From NCBI RefSeq assembly GCF_008634025.1, contig NZ_PDCM01000001.1, positions 1,110,501-1,174,500 on the forward strand: DNA of 64,000 nt, in the 5' to 3' direction. This document shows, in pieces, positions 7,905 to 16,104 of the stretch (position 1 is the first letter of the stretch; every line of letters begins with the position of its first letter). The notes beneath the pieces were generated by a model. The model was not told where the DNA came from. It did no database searches and saw nothing but the letters and a program-made list of their open reading frames with translations. The position numbers and the translations under genes were made by a program. This stretch comes from Streptomyces albofaciens JCM 4342 (GTDB lineage Bacteria; Actinomycetota; Actinomycetes; Streptomycetales; Streptomycetaceae).

Positions 7905-7932
7905 CGGGCACCGTCGCCGCGTGAACGGTGTG

Positions 7933-7973
7933 AGGGCCCGCAATGCCGCCGGCCGGCAGCGCGGGCCCTTTTC
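7933..7973. terminator. bidirectional terminator between rodlin copy 2 and a small convergent gene
   Basis: AGGGCCCGC (7933-7941) pairs with GCGGGCCCT (7961-7969). An inner GCCG/CGGC pairing and a TTTT tail on the plus strand complete it. Confidence 0.8.
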
Positions 7974-8002
7974 CTGTGCCGCCGCCGGCGGCCGCGCCGC
8001 GG

Positions 8003-8179
8003 TCAGCCGGTCTCGTCGTCCGGCTTCTCCAGCAACGCACGGCGCAGACTCATCAGGGCCTCGAAATCGGCGACCCGGGCAAAGCGGCCGAGCAGGGTGT
8101 CGACGCCGGCGTCGTCGCCGCGGCGCACCGCGTCGACGATTTCCTCTTGCACGCGAGTCGCGTCCCTCGGGGCTGCCAT
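8003..8179 (-). CDS. small hypothetical protein, 58 residues
   Basis: A short frame reads MAAPRDATRVQEEIVDAVRR, continues with GDDAGVDTLLGRFARVADFE and ends LEKPDDETG. Codon bias is GC3-rich and the product looks like a small alpha-helical, mostly acidic protein with no signal peptide or membrane segment. Either the ATG at 8179 (AAAGGA rather far upstream) or the GTG eight codons in (preceded by CGAGGGA) could be the start. It lies between two rodlin genes on the opposite strand. The function is unknown, and an over-prediction is possible. Confidence 0.5.
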   Translation of the reverse strand: MAAPRDATRVQEEIVDAVRRGDDAGVDTLLGRFARVADFEALMSLRRALLEKPDDETG

Positions 8180-8294
8180 ACGTGAATCTTTGTCCTTTCG
8201 CTGTCCGGCGGACCGGGGAATCGTCCCCGTCCGGTGCCGCCGAAAGCCACACGGAAGAGTGGGACACCGGTCCGGGAACTGGAATGTCGATCTG

Positions 8295-8337
8295 TTCGGG
8301 TGATGATGCGCAACTTTCCCGGCCGTGACCGGTTGTT
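8295..8337 (+). promoter_or_regulatory. shared rodlin promoter element, copy 3
   Basis: TTCGGGTGA (8295-8303), four bases, GCGCAAC (8308-8314), seventeen bases, GTTGTT (8332-8337), ending 52 bases before the rodlin start codon. Spacing is identical to copies 1 and 2. Confidence 0.65.
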
Positions 8338-8389
8338 GCTTACAGGGCTCCCTTCGTCATGGGAGTTCATTTCCTGAAGGGGTTTCGAG

Positions 8390-8788
8390 ATGAACAAGAT
8401 GATGGCGGGCGTGGCGGTTGCCGCGTCTCTGGTCGGTATCTCCGCGGCGGCCGCTCCGCAGGCCATGGCGGTGGGCGACGGCCGTGACACGGGGACGGCC
8501 AACGGCAACCACTCGGCCCAGTCGTTCGGCAACAACCGCACCGAGGGCGACATGAGCCCGAGCGCCACGCTCATCGGCAACTCGCTGAACAAGCTCTGCA
8601 TCGGTATCCCGATCCAGAACGTGCAGAACATCGTGGCGCTGATCAACATCGGTGTACAGGACATCCTGTCCTCGGACCAGAACCAGCAGTGTGTCGAGAA
8701 CTCGACCGAGAGCCAGCAGGACCAGCACCTGTCGCACCTCATCGACAAGCTGCCGCTCCTCTCCCAGAACGGCACCAACAACGAGTGA
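8390..8788 (+). CDS. rodlin family protein, copy 3
   Basis: The protein has 132 residues from ATG. The signal peptide is MNKMMAGVAVAAS to QAMAVG. Rodlin features are NGNHSAQSFGNN, Cys70 and Cys101, SSDQNQQCVENSTES and SHLIDKLPLLSQNGTNN. Bases 8608-8710 differ from 6061-6163 of copy 1 at only one position, although the N-terminal halves differ much more. This suggests recent gene conversion or strong constraint. A hairpin follows at 8829. The role is expected to be formation of the rodlet surface layer with the neighbouring chaplin. Confidence 0.92.
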   Translation: MNKMMAGVAVAASLVGISAAAAPQAMAVGDGRDTGTANGNHSAQSFGNNRTEGDMSPSATLIGNSLNKLCIGIPIQNVQNIVALINIGVQDILSSDQNQQCVENSTESQQDQHLSHLIDKLPLLSQNGTNNE

Positions 8789-8828
8789 CCGTCACCGGCG
8801 GCCGAAGCGCCGGCCGCCGAAATCCGTT

Positions 8829-8861
8829 GAGGGACCGCACGCCGCCCGCGTACGGTCCCTC
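8829..8861 (+). terminator. hairpin terminator after rodlin copy 3
   Basis: GAGGGACCG (8829-8837) pairs with CGGTCCCTC (8853-8861). Confidence 0.7.
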
Positions 8862-9049
8862 GACGGCGTCCGGGCACCTTCTCGGCCTCCCGTACGTCCT
8901 CCATACGGAGATCTACCGGCGCACATCGTTCGCGCGCAGGATTGACCACCGGCGGTAGGGGTGAAGATCCTGCTCAAGAACTAGAACGCGCTTTTGCCAA
9001 GCCATTACCCTTGTGGGAAGGCCGCGCACGGCGGCCATGGAGGAGTGAG

Positions 9050-9910
9050 ATGAGGAGCAGCAACCCGGTCTTCTCGCGACGGGGGTTCAGCCGCGACAAC
9101 AACGGCTACGCCGGCTTCAACGCGCCGCCGCAGGCCGGGGGCCCCGCAGCGAACCCCTACGCCGGAACGAACCCGTACGCCCAGCCCGGCAACCCCTACG
9201 CCCAGGACGCCGCCCAGGCCGCCCAGGCGCCGTCGTACGCGCCGCAGACCGGCCGGATGACCATGGACGACGTCGTGCTGCGCACCGGCATGACGCTCGG
9301 CACGGTCATCGCGGGTGCGGCCGTCGGCTGGATCTTCCTGACCAAGAGCCTCGGCTTCGCCGTCGCCGCCGGCCTGATCGCGATGGTGCTGGGCTTCGTC
9401 CAGTCCTTCAAGCGCAAGCCGTCGCCGGCCCTGATCCTGACCTACGCGGCCTTCGAGGGCATCTTCCTCGGCGCGCTCAGCGGCGCGATCAACGACCTCC
9501 CGAAGCTGAGCGGCGCGCCCATGCAGGCGGTGATGGGCACCATGGCGGTCTTCGTCGCCATGCTCGTCGCCTACAAGACCCGCATCGTGCGGGTCACCGC
9601 CCGCTTCACGCGCTACCTGCTCATCGCGATGCTCGGCTTCGTGCTGCTGTCGATGGTCAACATGCTGTTCATGGTCTTCGGCGGCGGTGACGGCCTCGGC
9701 TTCCGCAGCGGCGGCCTGGGCATCCTGTTCGGCGTCGTCGGCGTGGTGCTCGGCGCGCTGTGCCTCGCCCTGGACTTCAAGCAGGTCGAGGACGGCATCG
9801 CGTACGGCGCTCCGCGCGAGGAGTCCTGGCTGGCCGCGTTCGGCCTGACGGTGACCCTGGTGTGGATCTACACCGAGCTGCTGCGGCTGATCTCGATCCT
9901 GCGGGACTGA
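9050..9910 (+). CDS. Bax inhibitor-1/YccA family membrane protein
   Basis: The protein has 286 residues; the start follows GGAGGAGTGAG. The cytoplasmic N-terminus (1-75) is rich in Asn, Pro, Tyr, Ala and Gln with an NPYA repeat (NPYAGTNPYAQPGNPYAQ). About seven membrane helices then follow between residues 75 and 286. The domain matches the actinobacterial Bax1-I type, including FEGIFLGALSG and a last helix with WIYTELLRLISILRD. Members of this superfamily can act as pH-sensitive calcium leak channels; the bacterial role is poorly defined. The gene is monocistronic, with a terminator at 9960. Confidence 0.9.
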   Translation: MRSSNPVFSRRGFSRDNNGYAGFNAPPQAGGPAANPYAGTNPYAQPGNPYAQDAAQAAQAPSYAPQTGRMTMDDVVLRTGMTLGTVIAGAAVGWIFLTKSLGFAVAAGLIAMVLGFVQSFKRKPSPALILTYAAFEGIFLGALSGAINDLPKLSGAPMQAVMGTMAVFVAMLVAYKTRIVRVTARFTRYLLIAMLGFVLLSMVNMLFMVFGGGDGLGFRSGGLGILFGVVGVVLGALCLALDFKQVEDGIAYGAPREESWLAAFGLTVTLVWIYTELLRLISILRD

Positions 9911-9959
9911 CGCGGCGCCGCCGGGCTCCCGGGCCCGGCGCCCGGTGCACGGACATGAC

Positions 9960-9993
9960 GAAGGGCCCGTGGGGAACTCCCCGCGGGCCCTTC
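9960..9993. terminator. hairpin terminator between convergent genes
   Basis: GAAGGGCCCG (9960-9969) pairs with CGGGCCCTTC (9984-9993), and GGGG pairs with CCCC inside. Confidence 0.85.
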
Positions 9994-10013
9994 GGCGTTC
10001 CGGGCGGGCACGG

Positions 10014-10241
10014 TCAGAGTTTGCGCGCTGCGCGCCTGAGGTCGTATTCGTGGACGATCGCCTTGGCGTGCCCGTAGGCGAGGTTGTGCTCGCCCCGGAG
10101 CCAGCTGACCTTCTCCTCGAAGCGGAAGAGAGCGGGGCCTTCGTCTACCGTGCGAAGCCAGTCGGACACTTCGCGACCGGTGCAGTGGGGGATACGGGAG
10201 AGCAGGTTCCGGTGGGTCTCTTCGGAGAAGAGTTGAGACAT
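10014..10241 (-). CDS. small DUF4287-like protein
   Basis: The 75-residue cytoplasmic protein starts MSQLFSEETHRNLLSRIP; a GGAGG sequence precedes this ATG, which is why the longer reading was not used. The sequence GREVSDWLRTVDE, FRFEEKVSWLRGEHNLAYGH and AKAIVHEYDLRRAAR follows the pattern of small proteins with a DUF4287 domain (a W-L pair, then R-x-x-H-x-L-x-x-G-H-A-x-A-I-V). The function of the family is unknown. The gene is single and convergent with the Bax inhibitor gene. Confidence 0.75.
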   Translation of the reverse strand: MSQLFSEETHRNLLSRIPHCTGREVSDWLRTVDEGPALFRFEEKVSWLRGEHNLAYGHAKAIVHEYDLRRAARKL

Positions 10242-10327
10242 CGGCGCCTCCGGACGCGTTCGATGCTGGTCCTTCAGCCCACCGTGCCTGACCGTTCGGG
10301 TGTTGGCAACCACCCGGGAGTGGCGCA

Positions 10328-10333
10328 TAAGCT
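10328..10333 (+). promoter_or_regulatory. candidate -10 element of a leaderless transcript
   Basis: TAAGCT (TANNNT) ends six bases before the GTG at 10340 and no Shine-Dalgarno sequence is present. This is the layout of leaderless actinomycete genes. Confidence 0.45.
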
Positions 10334-10339
10334 CGGCCT

Positions 10340-10654
10340 GTGCTTGACGTGACGCCTTTGCAGACCGCTGTGGACGCCCTCGCCGACCGCCTGCGGGCGC
10401 TGCCGCAGAGCACTCTGGCGCGCGGTGCGGCGGCCGAAGCGCTCGCCCTCGCCCGCGAGTTGGCGGACCGGGCGCAGCGCCTGGAAAACCCCCGGCGGGA
10501 ACCGTACGAGCTGCCGGACGCGGGGATGTTCGCGGTCGGCGACCAAGTGGCGGTGGCCGGGCACGACTTGGTGGAGGCGGTGCGCGCCGCGGGGGACGAG
10601 CGGGCGCTGACGTCGGCGCTGGAGCTGGTGCGGGCGGCCGCGGGGCGCTGCTGA
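10340..10654 (+). CDS. conserved hypothetical protein, 104 residues
   Basis: A small, almost entirely helical, Ala/Leu/Arg-rich soluble protein, starting VLDVTPLQTAVDALADRLRA. It contains RGAAAEALALARELADRAQ and the central segment EPYELPDAGMFAVGDQVAVA, then a C-terminal helix. There is no signal peptide or membrane segment. The codon pattern is strongly GC3-biased. The start lacks a ribosome binding site but a TANNNT box lies just upstream, suggesting a leaderless mRNA. The family is not recognised. It is divergent from the DUF4287-like gene. Confidence 0.75.
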   Translation: MLDVTPLQTAVDALADRLRALPQSTLARGAAAEALALARELADRAQRLENPRREPYELPDAGMFAVGDQVAVAGHDLVEAVRAAGDERALTSALELVRAAAGRC

Positions 10655-10748
10655 GGCCGCCGGGGAACGGCTGCTTCCGGCCGGATGTCCGGCGGGACGC
10701 GAGGATTCCCGGCGGGACGCGAGGCCTCCCGCCGGCCGTCGGCAGCGC

Positions 10749-11660
10749 TCAGAGGGACGCGATGACGCGGTCCGCGAGGATGTAGACGCTTTCGGTGGTG
10801 GCGGGGCCCCAGGAGAAGGTCAGGGCGAAGGCGCCGGAGACGCCGGAGCCGCCCAGGAGGACCGGGGCGCTGCCTTCGCGCAGGGCCGCGGCGACGCGCT
10901 CGGCGGTCTCCCGGTGGCCGGGCGTCATGCAGATCGTGGTGCCGTCGGTGAAGACGTACACGTCCAGGGTGCCCAGCGGGCCGGGGCGGACGTCCGCGAG
11001 CGGGGTGCGGTCGCGGGCCAGCTCCTCCAGGCGGTTGACGGTGCGCTCGTGGTCGCCGATGGCGGGCGACGGGGTGAAGTCGGGGTGCGAGGGGTGGCGG
11101 CGGCGCGCGGCGGCCAGCTCGGCGGACTCGGTCTCCTCGGCCGTCTCGCTCTCCAGCGCGTCCACCGGCTCCAGGGCGCCCGGGCCGTCCACGGCGTACG
11201 GCGCGTCCGGGCCGAGCAGCGGCTCCAGCCCGGCCAGGTCGGCCTGCCGGGGCAGGAAGAACGGGTCGTCCAGCCGCTCGTGCGGGTCGAGGTGGTCGGT
11301 GCCGCCGTCCAGCGGGCCCAGCAGGGACGGGGCGTCGGCGGCGTCCCGCGCCTCCTGGGCGGCCCAGAAGGCGCGCGCCTCGGCCAGTTCGCGCTCCCGC
11401 TCCTCGGCCAGCGCGTCGGCGACGGCGGCCCGTATGTCGGCGAGCGCGTACTCGGCGGCCGGGGCCGGGCGGGCGGCGGGGATGCTCGCGGCGACGGCCT
11501 GCGCCCGGGCCTCGGCGCGGGTCTCGGCGTGCGCGGCGAGCAGTTCGGCGCGCAGCCCGGCGACCTGGCGGCGCAGCGCGTGGGCGGTGTACAGGGCGGC
11601 CGCTCCCAGGGCCACGGCGACCGCCGCGGCCAGCAGCAGGGCAAGAGTGATGGCGCTCAC
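10749..11660 (-). CDS. membrane-anchored hypothetical protein with a coiled-coil region
   Basis: The protein has 303 residues and starts at GTG after GGGAG. One N-terminal membrane helix (about 4-26) is followed by a long Ala/Glu/Arg helix (30-105, probable coiled coil), then an acidic linker (105-185). The C-terminal globular domain (about 195-303) contains HERTVNRLEELARDR, YVFTDGTTICMTPGHRETAE and LLGGSGVSGAFALTFSWG. I do not recognise the family. The layout suggests an inner-membrane protein with a cytoplasmic domain. It is single, between convergent and divergent neighbours. Confidence 0.75.
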   Translation of the reverse strand: MSAITLALLLAAAVAVALGAAALYTAHALRRQVAGLRAELLAAHAETRAEARAQAVAASIPAARPAPAAEYALADIRAAVADALAEERERELAEARAFWAAQEARDAADAPSLLGPLDGGTDHLDPHERLDDPFFLPRQADLAGLEPLLGPDAPYAVDGPGALEPVDALESETAEETESAELAAARRRHPSHPDFTPSPAIGDHERTVNRLEELARDRTPLADVRPGPLGTLDVYVFTDGTTICMTPGHRETAERVAAALREGSAPVLLGGSGVSGAFALTFSWGPATTESVYILADRVIASL

Positions 11661-12072
11661 TGACGTACTCCCATTAGCAGAATGTCCCCCGACTTCCTAC
11701 ATCAGGCTGCCGGTCGTCGGCGACCGGTCCCAGTGGCCGAGGGCCTGAGCTGGAGGGGGATTTGGACCTGGTGCGTTCGGGTGACACCGCGCTGACCTGC
11801 GGGGACACCCCACCTTGGGGGGTTTGGTCACAATCCATGGGGGGTTTTGATCGCGATCTCGTCAACCGGTGAGCCAGGTCACCGATGGTCGCTCTGTGTG
11901 CGTCAGTTGGGACACAGGGTGCGGAGGAGGCGCGCCCGTGGGACGTGTGCGGCGCGCGGGGCGGAATGGGCGCCCCACCCGGGGCGCGCGGGGCGGGACG
12001 GGCGCCGCACACGGGGCGGGCGGCACCCGCTCCGTACGGTCACCCGCCCCGTACGCCGGCGGACCGCGGGGC
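11661..12072. other. intergenic region with a G-rich direct repeat
   Basis: No gene is supported in these 412 bases. TTGGGGGGTTTGGTC (11815-11829) and ATGGGGGGTTTTGATC (11837-11852) are direct repeats 22 bases apart, about two helical turns. The right half (11930-12060) is extremely GC-rich and contains self-complementary GC runs that may act as the terminator of the thiolase gene. Confidence 0.5.
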
Positions 12073-13293
12073 TCAGCTCAGGCGCTCGATGACCATCGCC
12101 ATGCCCTGGCCGCCGCCCACGCACATCGTCTCCAGGCCGAACTGCTTGTCGTGCCACTGGAGGGAGTTGATCAGCGTGGTGGTGATGCGGGCGCCGGTCA
12201 TGCCGAAGGGGTGGCCGACGGCGATCGCGCCGCCGTTGACGTTCAGCCGGTCCAGGTCGATGCCGAGGTCCCGGTACGAGGGGATCACCTGGGCGGCGAA
12301 CGCCTCGTTGATCTCCACCAGGTCGATGTCGGAGATGCCCAGGCCCGCGCGCCGGAGCGCCTGCTTGGACGCCTCGACCGGGCCGTAGCCCATGATCTCC
12401 GGCGACAGGGCGCTGACGCCGGTGGAGACGATCCGGGCGAGCGGGGTCAGCCCCAGCTCGCGGGCCTTGGTGTCGGACATGATGACGAGGGCCGCGGCGC
12501 CGTCGTTGAGCGGGCAGCAGTTGCCGGCCGTCACCAGGCCGTCGGGGCGGAAGACCGGCTTGAGGCCCTGCACGCCTTCGAGGGTGACGCCGGGGCGCGG
12601 GCCGTCGTCCTTGCTCACCACCGTGCCGTCCGGGGTGGTCACCGGCGTGATCTCGCGCTCCCAGAAACCGTCCTTGATCGCCTGCTCGGCGAGGTTCTGG
12701 GACCGGACGCCGAACTCGTCCATGTCCTGGCGGGTGATGCCCTTGGCGCGGGCCAGGTTCTCGGCGGTCTGCCCCATCGCGATGTACGGGTCGGGCAGCA
12801 GGCCGTCCTCGCGCGGGTCGTGCCAGTCGGCGCCCTCCTGCTCGGCGCGGGCGGCGGTGCGCGCCTCCGCGTCGGCGAACAGCGGGTTGTGGGTCTCGGG
12901 CAGCCCGTCGGAGGTGCCCTTCACGGAGCGCGAGACGGTCTCGACGCCGGCCGAGACGAACACGTCGCCCTCGCCGGCCTTGATGGCGTGCAGCGCCATC
13001 CGGGTCGTCTGGAGGGAGGACGAGCAGTAGCGGGTGACCGTACAGCCGGGCAGGTGGTCCATGCCCATCTGCACGGCGACGATCCGGCCCAGGTTGTGGC
13101 CCTGTTCGCCGCCCGGCAGACCGCAGCCGAGCATCAGGTCGTCGATGTCCTTCGGGTCCAGCGCGGGGACCTTGGCGAGCGCGGCCCGGATGATCCCGGC
13201 GGTCAGGTCGTCCGGGCGCACGTCCTTCAGGGAGCCCTTGAAGGCGCGGCCGATCGGGGAACGGGCGGCGGACACGATCACGGCTTCGGGCAT
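12073..13293 (-). CDS. acetyl-CoA C-acyltransferase (thiolase)
   Basis: The protein has 406 residues; the ATG follows CCAGGAG. The thiolase layout is complete: [18 protein letters not shown] at the N-terminus and the nucleophile Cys90 in RYCSSSLQT. The C-terminal half contains [19 protein letters not shown] with the catalytic His, and [13 protein letters not shown] with the second Cys. These enzymes either cleave 3-ketoacyl-CoA in beta-oxidation or condense two acetyl-CoA; the sequence does not decide between them. The gene is single. A short inverted repeat in its upstream region may be a TetR-type operator. Confidence 0.93.
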   Translation of the reverse strand: MPEAVIVSAARSPIGRAFKGSLKDVRPDDLTAGIIRAALAKVPALDPKDIDDLMLGCGLPGGEQGHNLGRIVAVQMGMDHLPGCTVTRYCSSSLQTTRMALHAIKAGEGDVFVSAGVETVSRSVKGTSDGLPETHNPLFADAEARTAARAEQEGADWHDPREDGLLPDPYIAMGQTAENLARAKGITRQDMDEFGVRSQNLAEQAIKDGFWEREITPVTTPDGTVVSKDDGPRPGVTLEGVQGLKPVFRPDGLVTAGNCCPLNDGAAALVIMSDTKARELGLTPLARIVSTGVSALSPEIMGYGPVEASKQALRRAGLGISDIDLVEINEAFAAQVIPSYRDLGIDLDRLNVNGGAIAVGHPFGMTGARITTTLINSLQWHDKQFGLETMCVGGGQGMAMVIERLS

Positions 13294-13397
13294 GACGGCT
13301 CCTGGGGAAGGCGGGCGGACGGGCAGGACTGTGGGGGAAGTTACCCGGCCGTAAGGCGGAGGTCACGCAGTCGGCGCTGTGAGACGGGACTCTTTTC

Positions 13398-13411
13398 TAA
13401 GCGGATGCTTA
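13398..13411. promoter_or_regulatory. inverted repeat upstream of the thiolase gene
   Basis: TAAGC (13398-13402), four bases, GCTTA (13407-13411), about 105 bases before the thiolase start, in an AT-richer patch. Short repeats of this kind are typical TetR-family operators. No regulator gene is adjacent. Confidence 0.4.
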
Positions 13412-13442
13412 TCGCGGTGGGGCCGCGCTCCGGCGGCCCGGC

Positions 13443-14474
13443 TCAGTCGCCCCGCGGCGCGCGGCCCGTCGCGTCCGCCGCCTCCGAGGGTTCCGCCGCG
13501 GGAATCTGCCGTCGGCGCCGGTGCTTGAGCAGGGCCCACGGCGTCCGGGTCGGGGTGACCTCCGTACCGCCCTCGTCGGCGGCCTGGGCGGCGGCCTCGG
13601 CGACCGGGAGGATGCCCTCGCGGCGGTACGCCTCCGGGCGCTCCTCCTCGGGCCACAGGCCGAGCGCCGCGCAGAGCGTGGGCAGCACGGCCATCGCGGC
13701 GGTGGCGTAGCCCTCGGCGGAGGGGTGGTAGTTGTCGGGGCCGAACAGCTCGCGCGGGTGGGCCTCGAACTCGGGGCCCAGCAGGTCGCCGAGGGAGACC
13801 GTACGGGCGCCGTGCGCCACCACGCCGATGGTCTGCGCGGCGGCGAGCTGCCGGGACAGGCGGCGCGCGACCCAGCGCAGCGGCTGGTAGACCGGCTCGA
13901 TGGTGCCCAGGTCGGGGCAGGTGCCGACGACCACGGCGCAGCCGGCCTCGCGCAGCCGCCGCACCGCCTCGGACAGCAGGCGCACGGAGCGGGCGAGCGG
14001 CATGCGGTGGGTCACGTCATTGGCGCCGATCATGATGACGGCGACGTCGGGCGCGGGCTCCGGGCCCTCCAGGACGAGCGTGACCTGCCGGTCGAGGTCG
14101 TCGGACTGGGCGCCGGGCAGTGCCACGTTGCGCAGGTCGACCGGGAGCTCCGCGACGGCGGCGAGGCCGGAGGCGAGCAGGGCGCCCGGCGTCTGGCGGG
14201 GGCGGTGCACGCCCTGGCCCGCGGCCGTGGAGTCGCCGAGGAAGCACAGCCGCAGCGGCGGCCGGTCGGTGCGGTGGGCGAACGCGGAGCCGTAGCGGCC
14301 GTCCGCGCTGGGCGGCACGGCGCTGGAGCCGCCGACCGTACGGCGGGCGAGGCGGACCTCGGTCAGCAGCAGGCCGACACCGGCCACGCCGAGCAGACCG
14401 ATCCCGCCGCCGCCCACCGCGGCGGCAGCGGCGATCCGCCGTGCCACCCTCGCCCTGGACATCGTCATCGGCAT
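13443..14474 (-). CDS. membrane-anchored SGNH/GDSL-type esterase
   Basis: The protein has 343 residues from the ATG at 14474, chosen because GGGAGGTG lies nine bases upstream; a longer reading to 14588 lacks a site. A membrane anchor or signal (about 15-38, GGGGIGLLGVAGVGLLL) precedes the hydrolase domain. SGNH blocks are visible: LCFLGDSTAAGQG (block I with Ser), IMIGANDVTHR (block III with Asn) and DNYHPSAEGY (block V with Asp and His). Such enzymes hydrolyse esters of lipids, sugars or peptidoglycan substituents outside the cell. A charged tail of about 80 residues follows. It is divergent from cystathionine beta-synthase. Confidence 0.88.
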   Translation of the reverse strand: MPMTMSRARVARRIAAAAAVGGGGIGLLGVAGVGLLLTEVRLARRTVGGSSAVPPSADGRYGSAFAHRTDRPPLRLCFLGDSTAAGQGVHRPRQTPGALLASGLAAVAELPVDLRNVALPGAQSDDLDRQVTLVLEGPEPAPDVAVIMIGANDVTHRMPLARSVRLLSEAVRRLREAGCAVVVGTCPDLGTIEPVYQPLRWVARRLSRQLAAAQTIGVVAHGARTVSLGDLLGPEFEAHPRELFGPDNYHPSAEGYATAAMAVLPTLCAALGLWPEEERPEAYRREGILPVAEAAAQAADEGGTEVTPTRTPWALLKHRRRRQIPAAEPSEAADATGRAPRGD

Positions 14475-14712
14475 AAGGCCGGGCACCTCCCCGTGCAGTG
14501 CGTTCGGAACAGTGGTGGCGGTGGATGGGTGGAGCCGGGCCGGAGCCGGCCGCGGGGCCCGGTACGGGATGTCTGGTGGCCGGAACAAGAAGCGCTACAA
14601 CAAGGTGGTGCCCCGTCGGGCGGGCCGCGCAACGCGCGGCGCCCTCCCGGGAGCGGGCAATAGGCTGGTCGGATGGGCGCAGGACAGCGCGCCCCCGACA
14701 GCGGAGACCACC

Positions 14713-16104
14713 GTGCAGTTTTACGAATCCATGATCGAGCTCGTCGGCGACACCCCGCTGGTGAAGCTCAACAACGTCACCCGAGGCATCCAGGCGACCG
14801 TCCTGGTGAAGGTCGAGTACTTCAACCCGGGCGGGTCCGTGAAGGACCGGATCGCGGTGCGGATGATCGAGGCCGCCGAGCAGTCCGGCGAGCTGAAGCC
14901 GGGCGGCACCATCGTCGAGCCGACCTCGGGGAACACCGGGGTGGGCCTGGCGATCGTGGCCCAGCAGAAGGGCTACAAGTGCATCTTCGTCTGCCCGGAC
15001 AAGGTGTCCACCGACAAGATCAACGTACTGCGCGCGTACGGCGCCGAGGTCGTGGTCTGCCCGACCGCGGTGGACCCCGAGCACCCGGACTCGTACTACA
15101 ACGTCTCGGACCGGCTGGTCCGTGAGACCCCGGGCGCCTGGAAGCCGGACCAGTACAGCAACCCGAACAACCCGCGTTCGCACTACGAGACGACCGGTCC
15201 CGAGCTGTGGGAACAGACCGAGGGAAAGATCACTCACTTCGTCGCGGGCGTCGGCACCGGCGGCACCATCAGCGGCACCGGCCGGTACCTGAAGGAGGCC
15301 AGCGAGGGCCGGGTCAAGGTCGTCGGCGCCGACCCGGAGGGCTCGGTCTACAGCGGCGGCTCGGGCCGCCCGTACCTGATCGAGGGCGTCGGTGAGGACT
15401 TCTGGCCGAGCGCCTACGACCGTACGGTCGCGGACGAGATCGTCGCGGTCTCCGACAAGGACGCCTTCCAGATGACCCGGCGGCTGGCCAAGGAGGAGGG
15501 GCTGCTGGTCGGCGGTTCCTGCGGCATGGCGGTCGTGGCGGGCCTGGAGGTGGCCAAGAAGCTCGGCCCGGACGACGTGGTGGTCGTCCTGCTGCCGGAC
15601 AGCGGCCGCGGCTACCTCAGCAAGATCTTCAACGACGAGTGGATGGCGGACTACGGCTTCCTGGAGGACGCGGGTCCCGCGGCCCGGGTCGGCGATGTGC
15701 TGCGGCACAAGGAGGGCGCGCTGCCCTCGCTGGTCCACATGCACCCGGAGGAGACGGTCGGCGAGGCCATCGACGTGCTGCGGGAGTACGGCGTCTCGCA
15801 GATGCCGATCGTCAAGCCGGGCGCCGGGCACCCGGACGTGATGGCCGCGGAGGTCGTCGGCTCGGTCGTGGAGCGGGAGCTGCTGGACGCGCTGTTCGCG
15901 CAGCGCGCGTCGCTCGGGGACCCGCTGGAGAAGCACATGTGCCCGCCGCTGCCGCAGGTCGGCTCGGGCGAGCCGGTCGGCGACCTGATGGCGGTCCTGG
16001 AGAAGGCGGACGCGGCGATCGTGCTCGTCGAGGGCAAGCCGAAGGGCGTGGTCAGCCGGCAGGACCTGCTGGCGTTCCTGGCGCGGGAGGCGAAGCAGGG
16101 CTAG
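14713..16104 (+). CDS. cystathionine beta-synthase
   Basis: The protein has 463 residues and the GTG start gives MQFYESMIELVGDTPLVKL. The PLP lysine is Lys44 in NPGGSVKDRIA. The phosphate and substrate loops are TSGNTG (71-76) and GTGGTISGTG (181-190). The catalytic core (about 1-320) is followed by two CBS domains (about 335-460), including LREYGVSQMPIV and KGVVSRQDLLAFL. This architecture is that of cystathionine beta-synthase, which joins serine and homocysteine in reverse transsulfuration, rather than of cysteine synthase, which lacks the CBS pair. Allosteric control through the CBS domains is likely but not shown. No cystathionine lyase gene is nearby. Confidence 0.92.
   Translation: MQFYESMIELVGDTPLVKLNNVTRGIQATVLVKVEYFNPGGSVKDRIAVRMIEAAEQSGELKPGGTIVEPTSGNTGVGLAIVAQQKGYKCIFVCPDKVSTDKINVLRAYGAEVVVCPTAVDPEHPDSYYNVSDRLVRETPGAWKPDQYSNPNNPRSHYETTGPELWEQTEGKITHFVAGVGTGGTISGTGRYLKEASEGRVKVVGADPEGSVYSGGSGRPYLIEGVGEDFWPSAYDRTVADEIVAVSDKDAFQMTRRLAKEEGLLVGGSCGMAVVAGLEVAKKLGPDDVVVVLLPDSGRGYLSKIFNDEWMADYGFLEDAGPAARVGDVLRHKEGALPSLVHMHPEETVGEAIDVLREYGVSQMPIVKPGAGHPDVMAAEVVGSVVERELLDALFAQRASLGDPLEKHMCPPLPQVGSGEPVGDLMAVLEKADAAIVLVEGKPKGVVSRQDLLAFLAREAKQG

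Noticed and set aside
14720..14724. A TTA codon near the start of cystathionine beta-synthase
   Set aside because: The TTA spans TTT-TAC (Phe-Tyr) and is out of frame. Similar out-of-frame TTA strings in other genes were also discarded; only 21929 and 49194 are in frame.
14713..16104. Cysteine synthase
   Set aside because: The catalytic core is similar, but the C-terminal CBS pair and total length of 463 residues match cystathionine beta-synthase.
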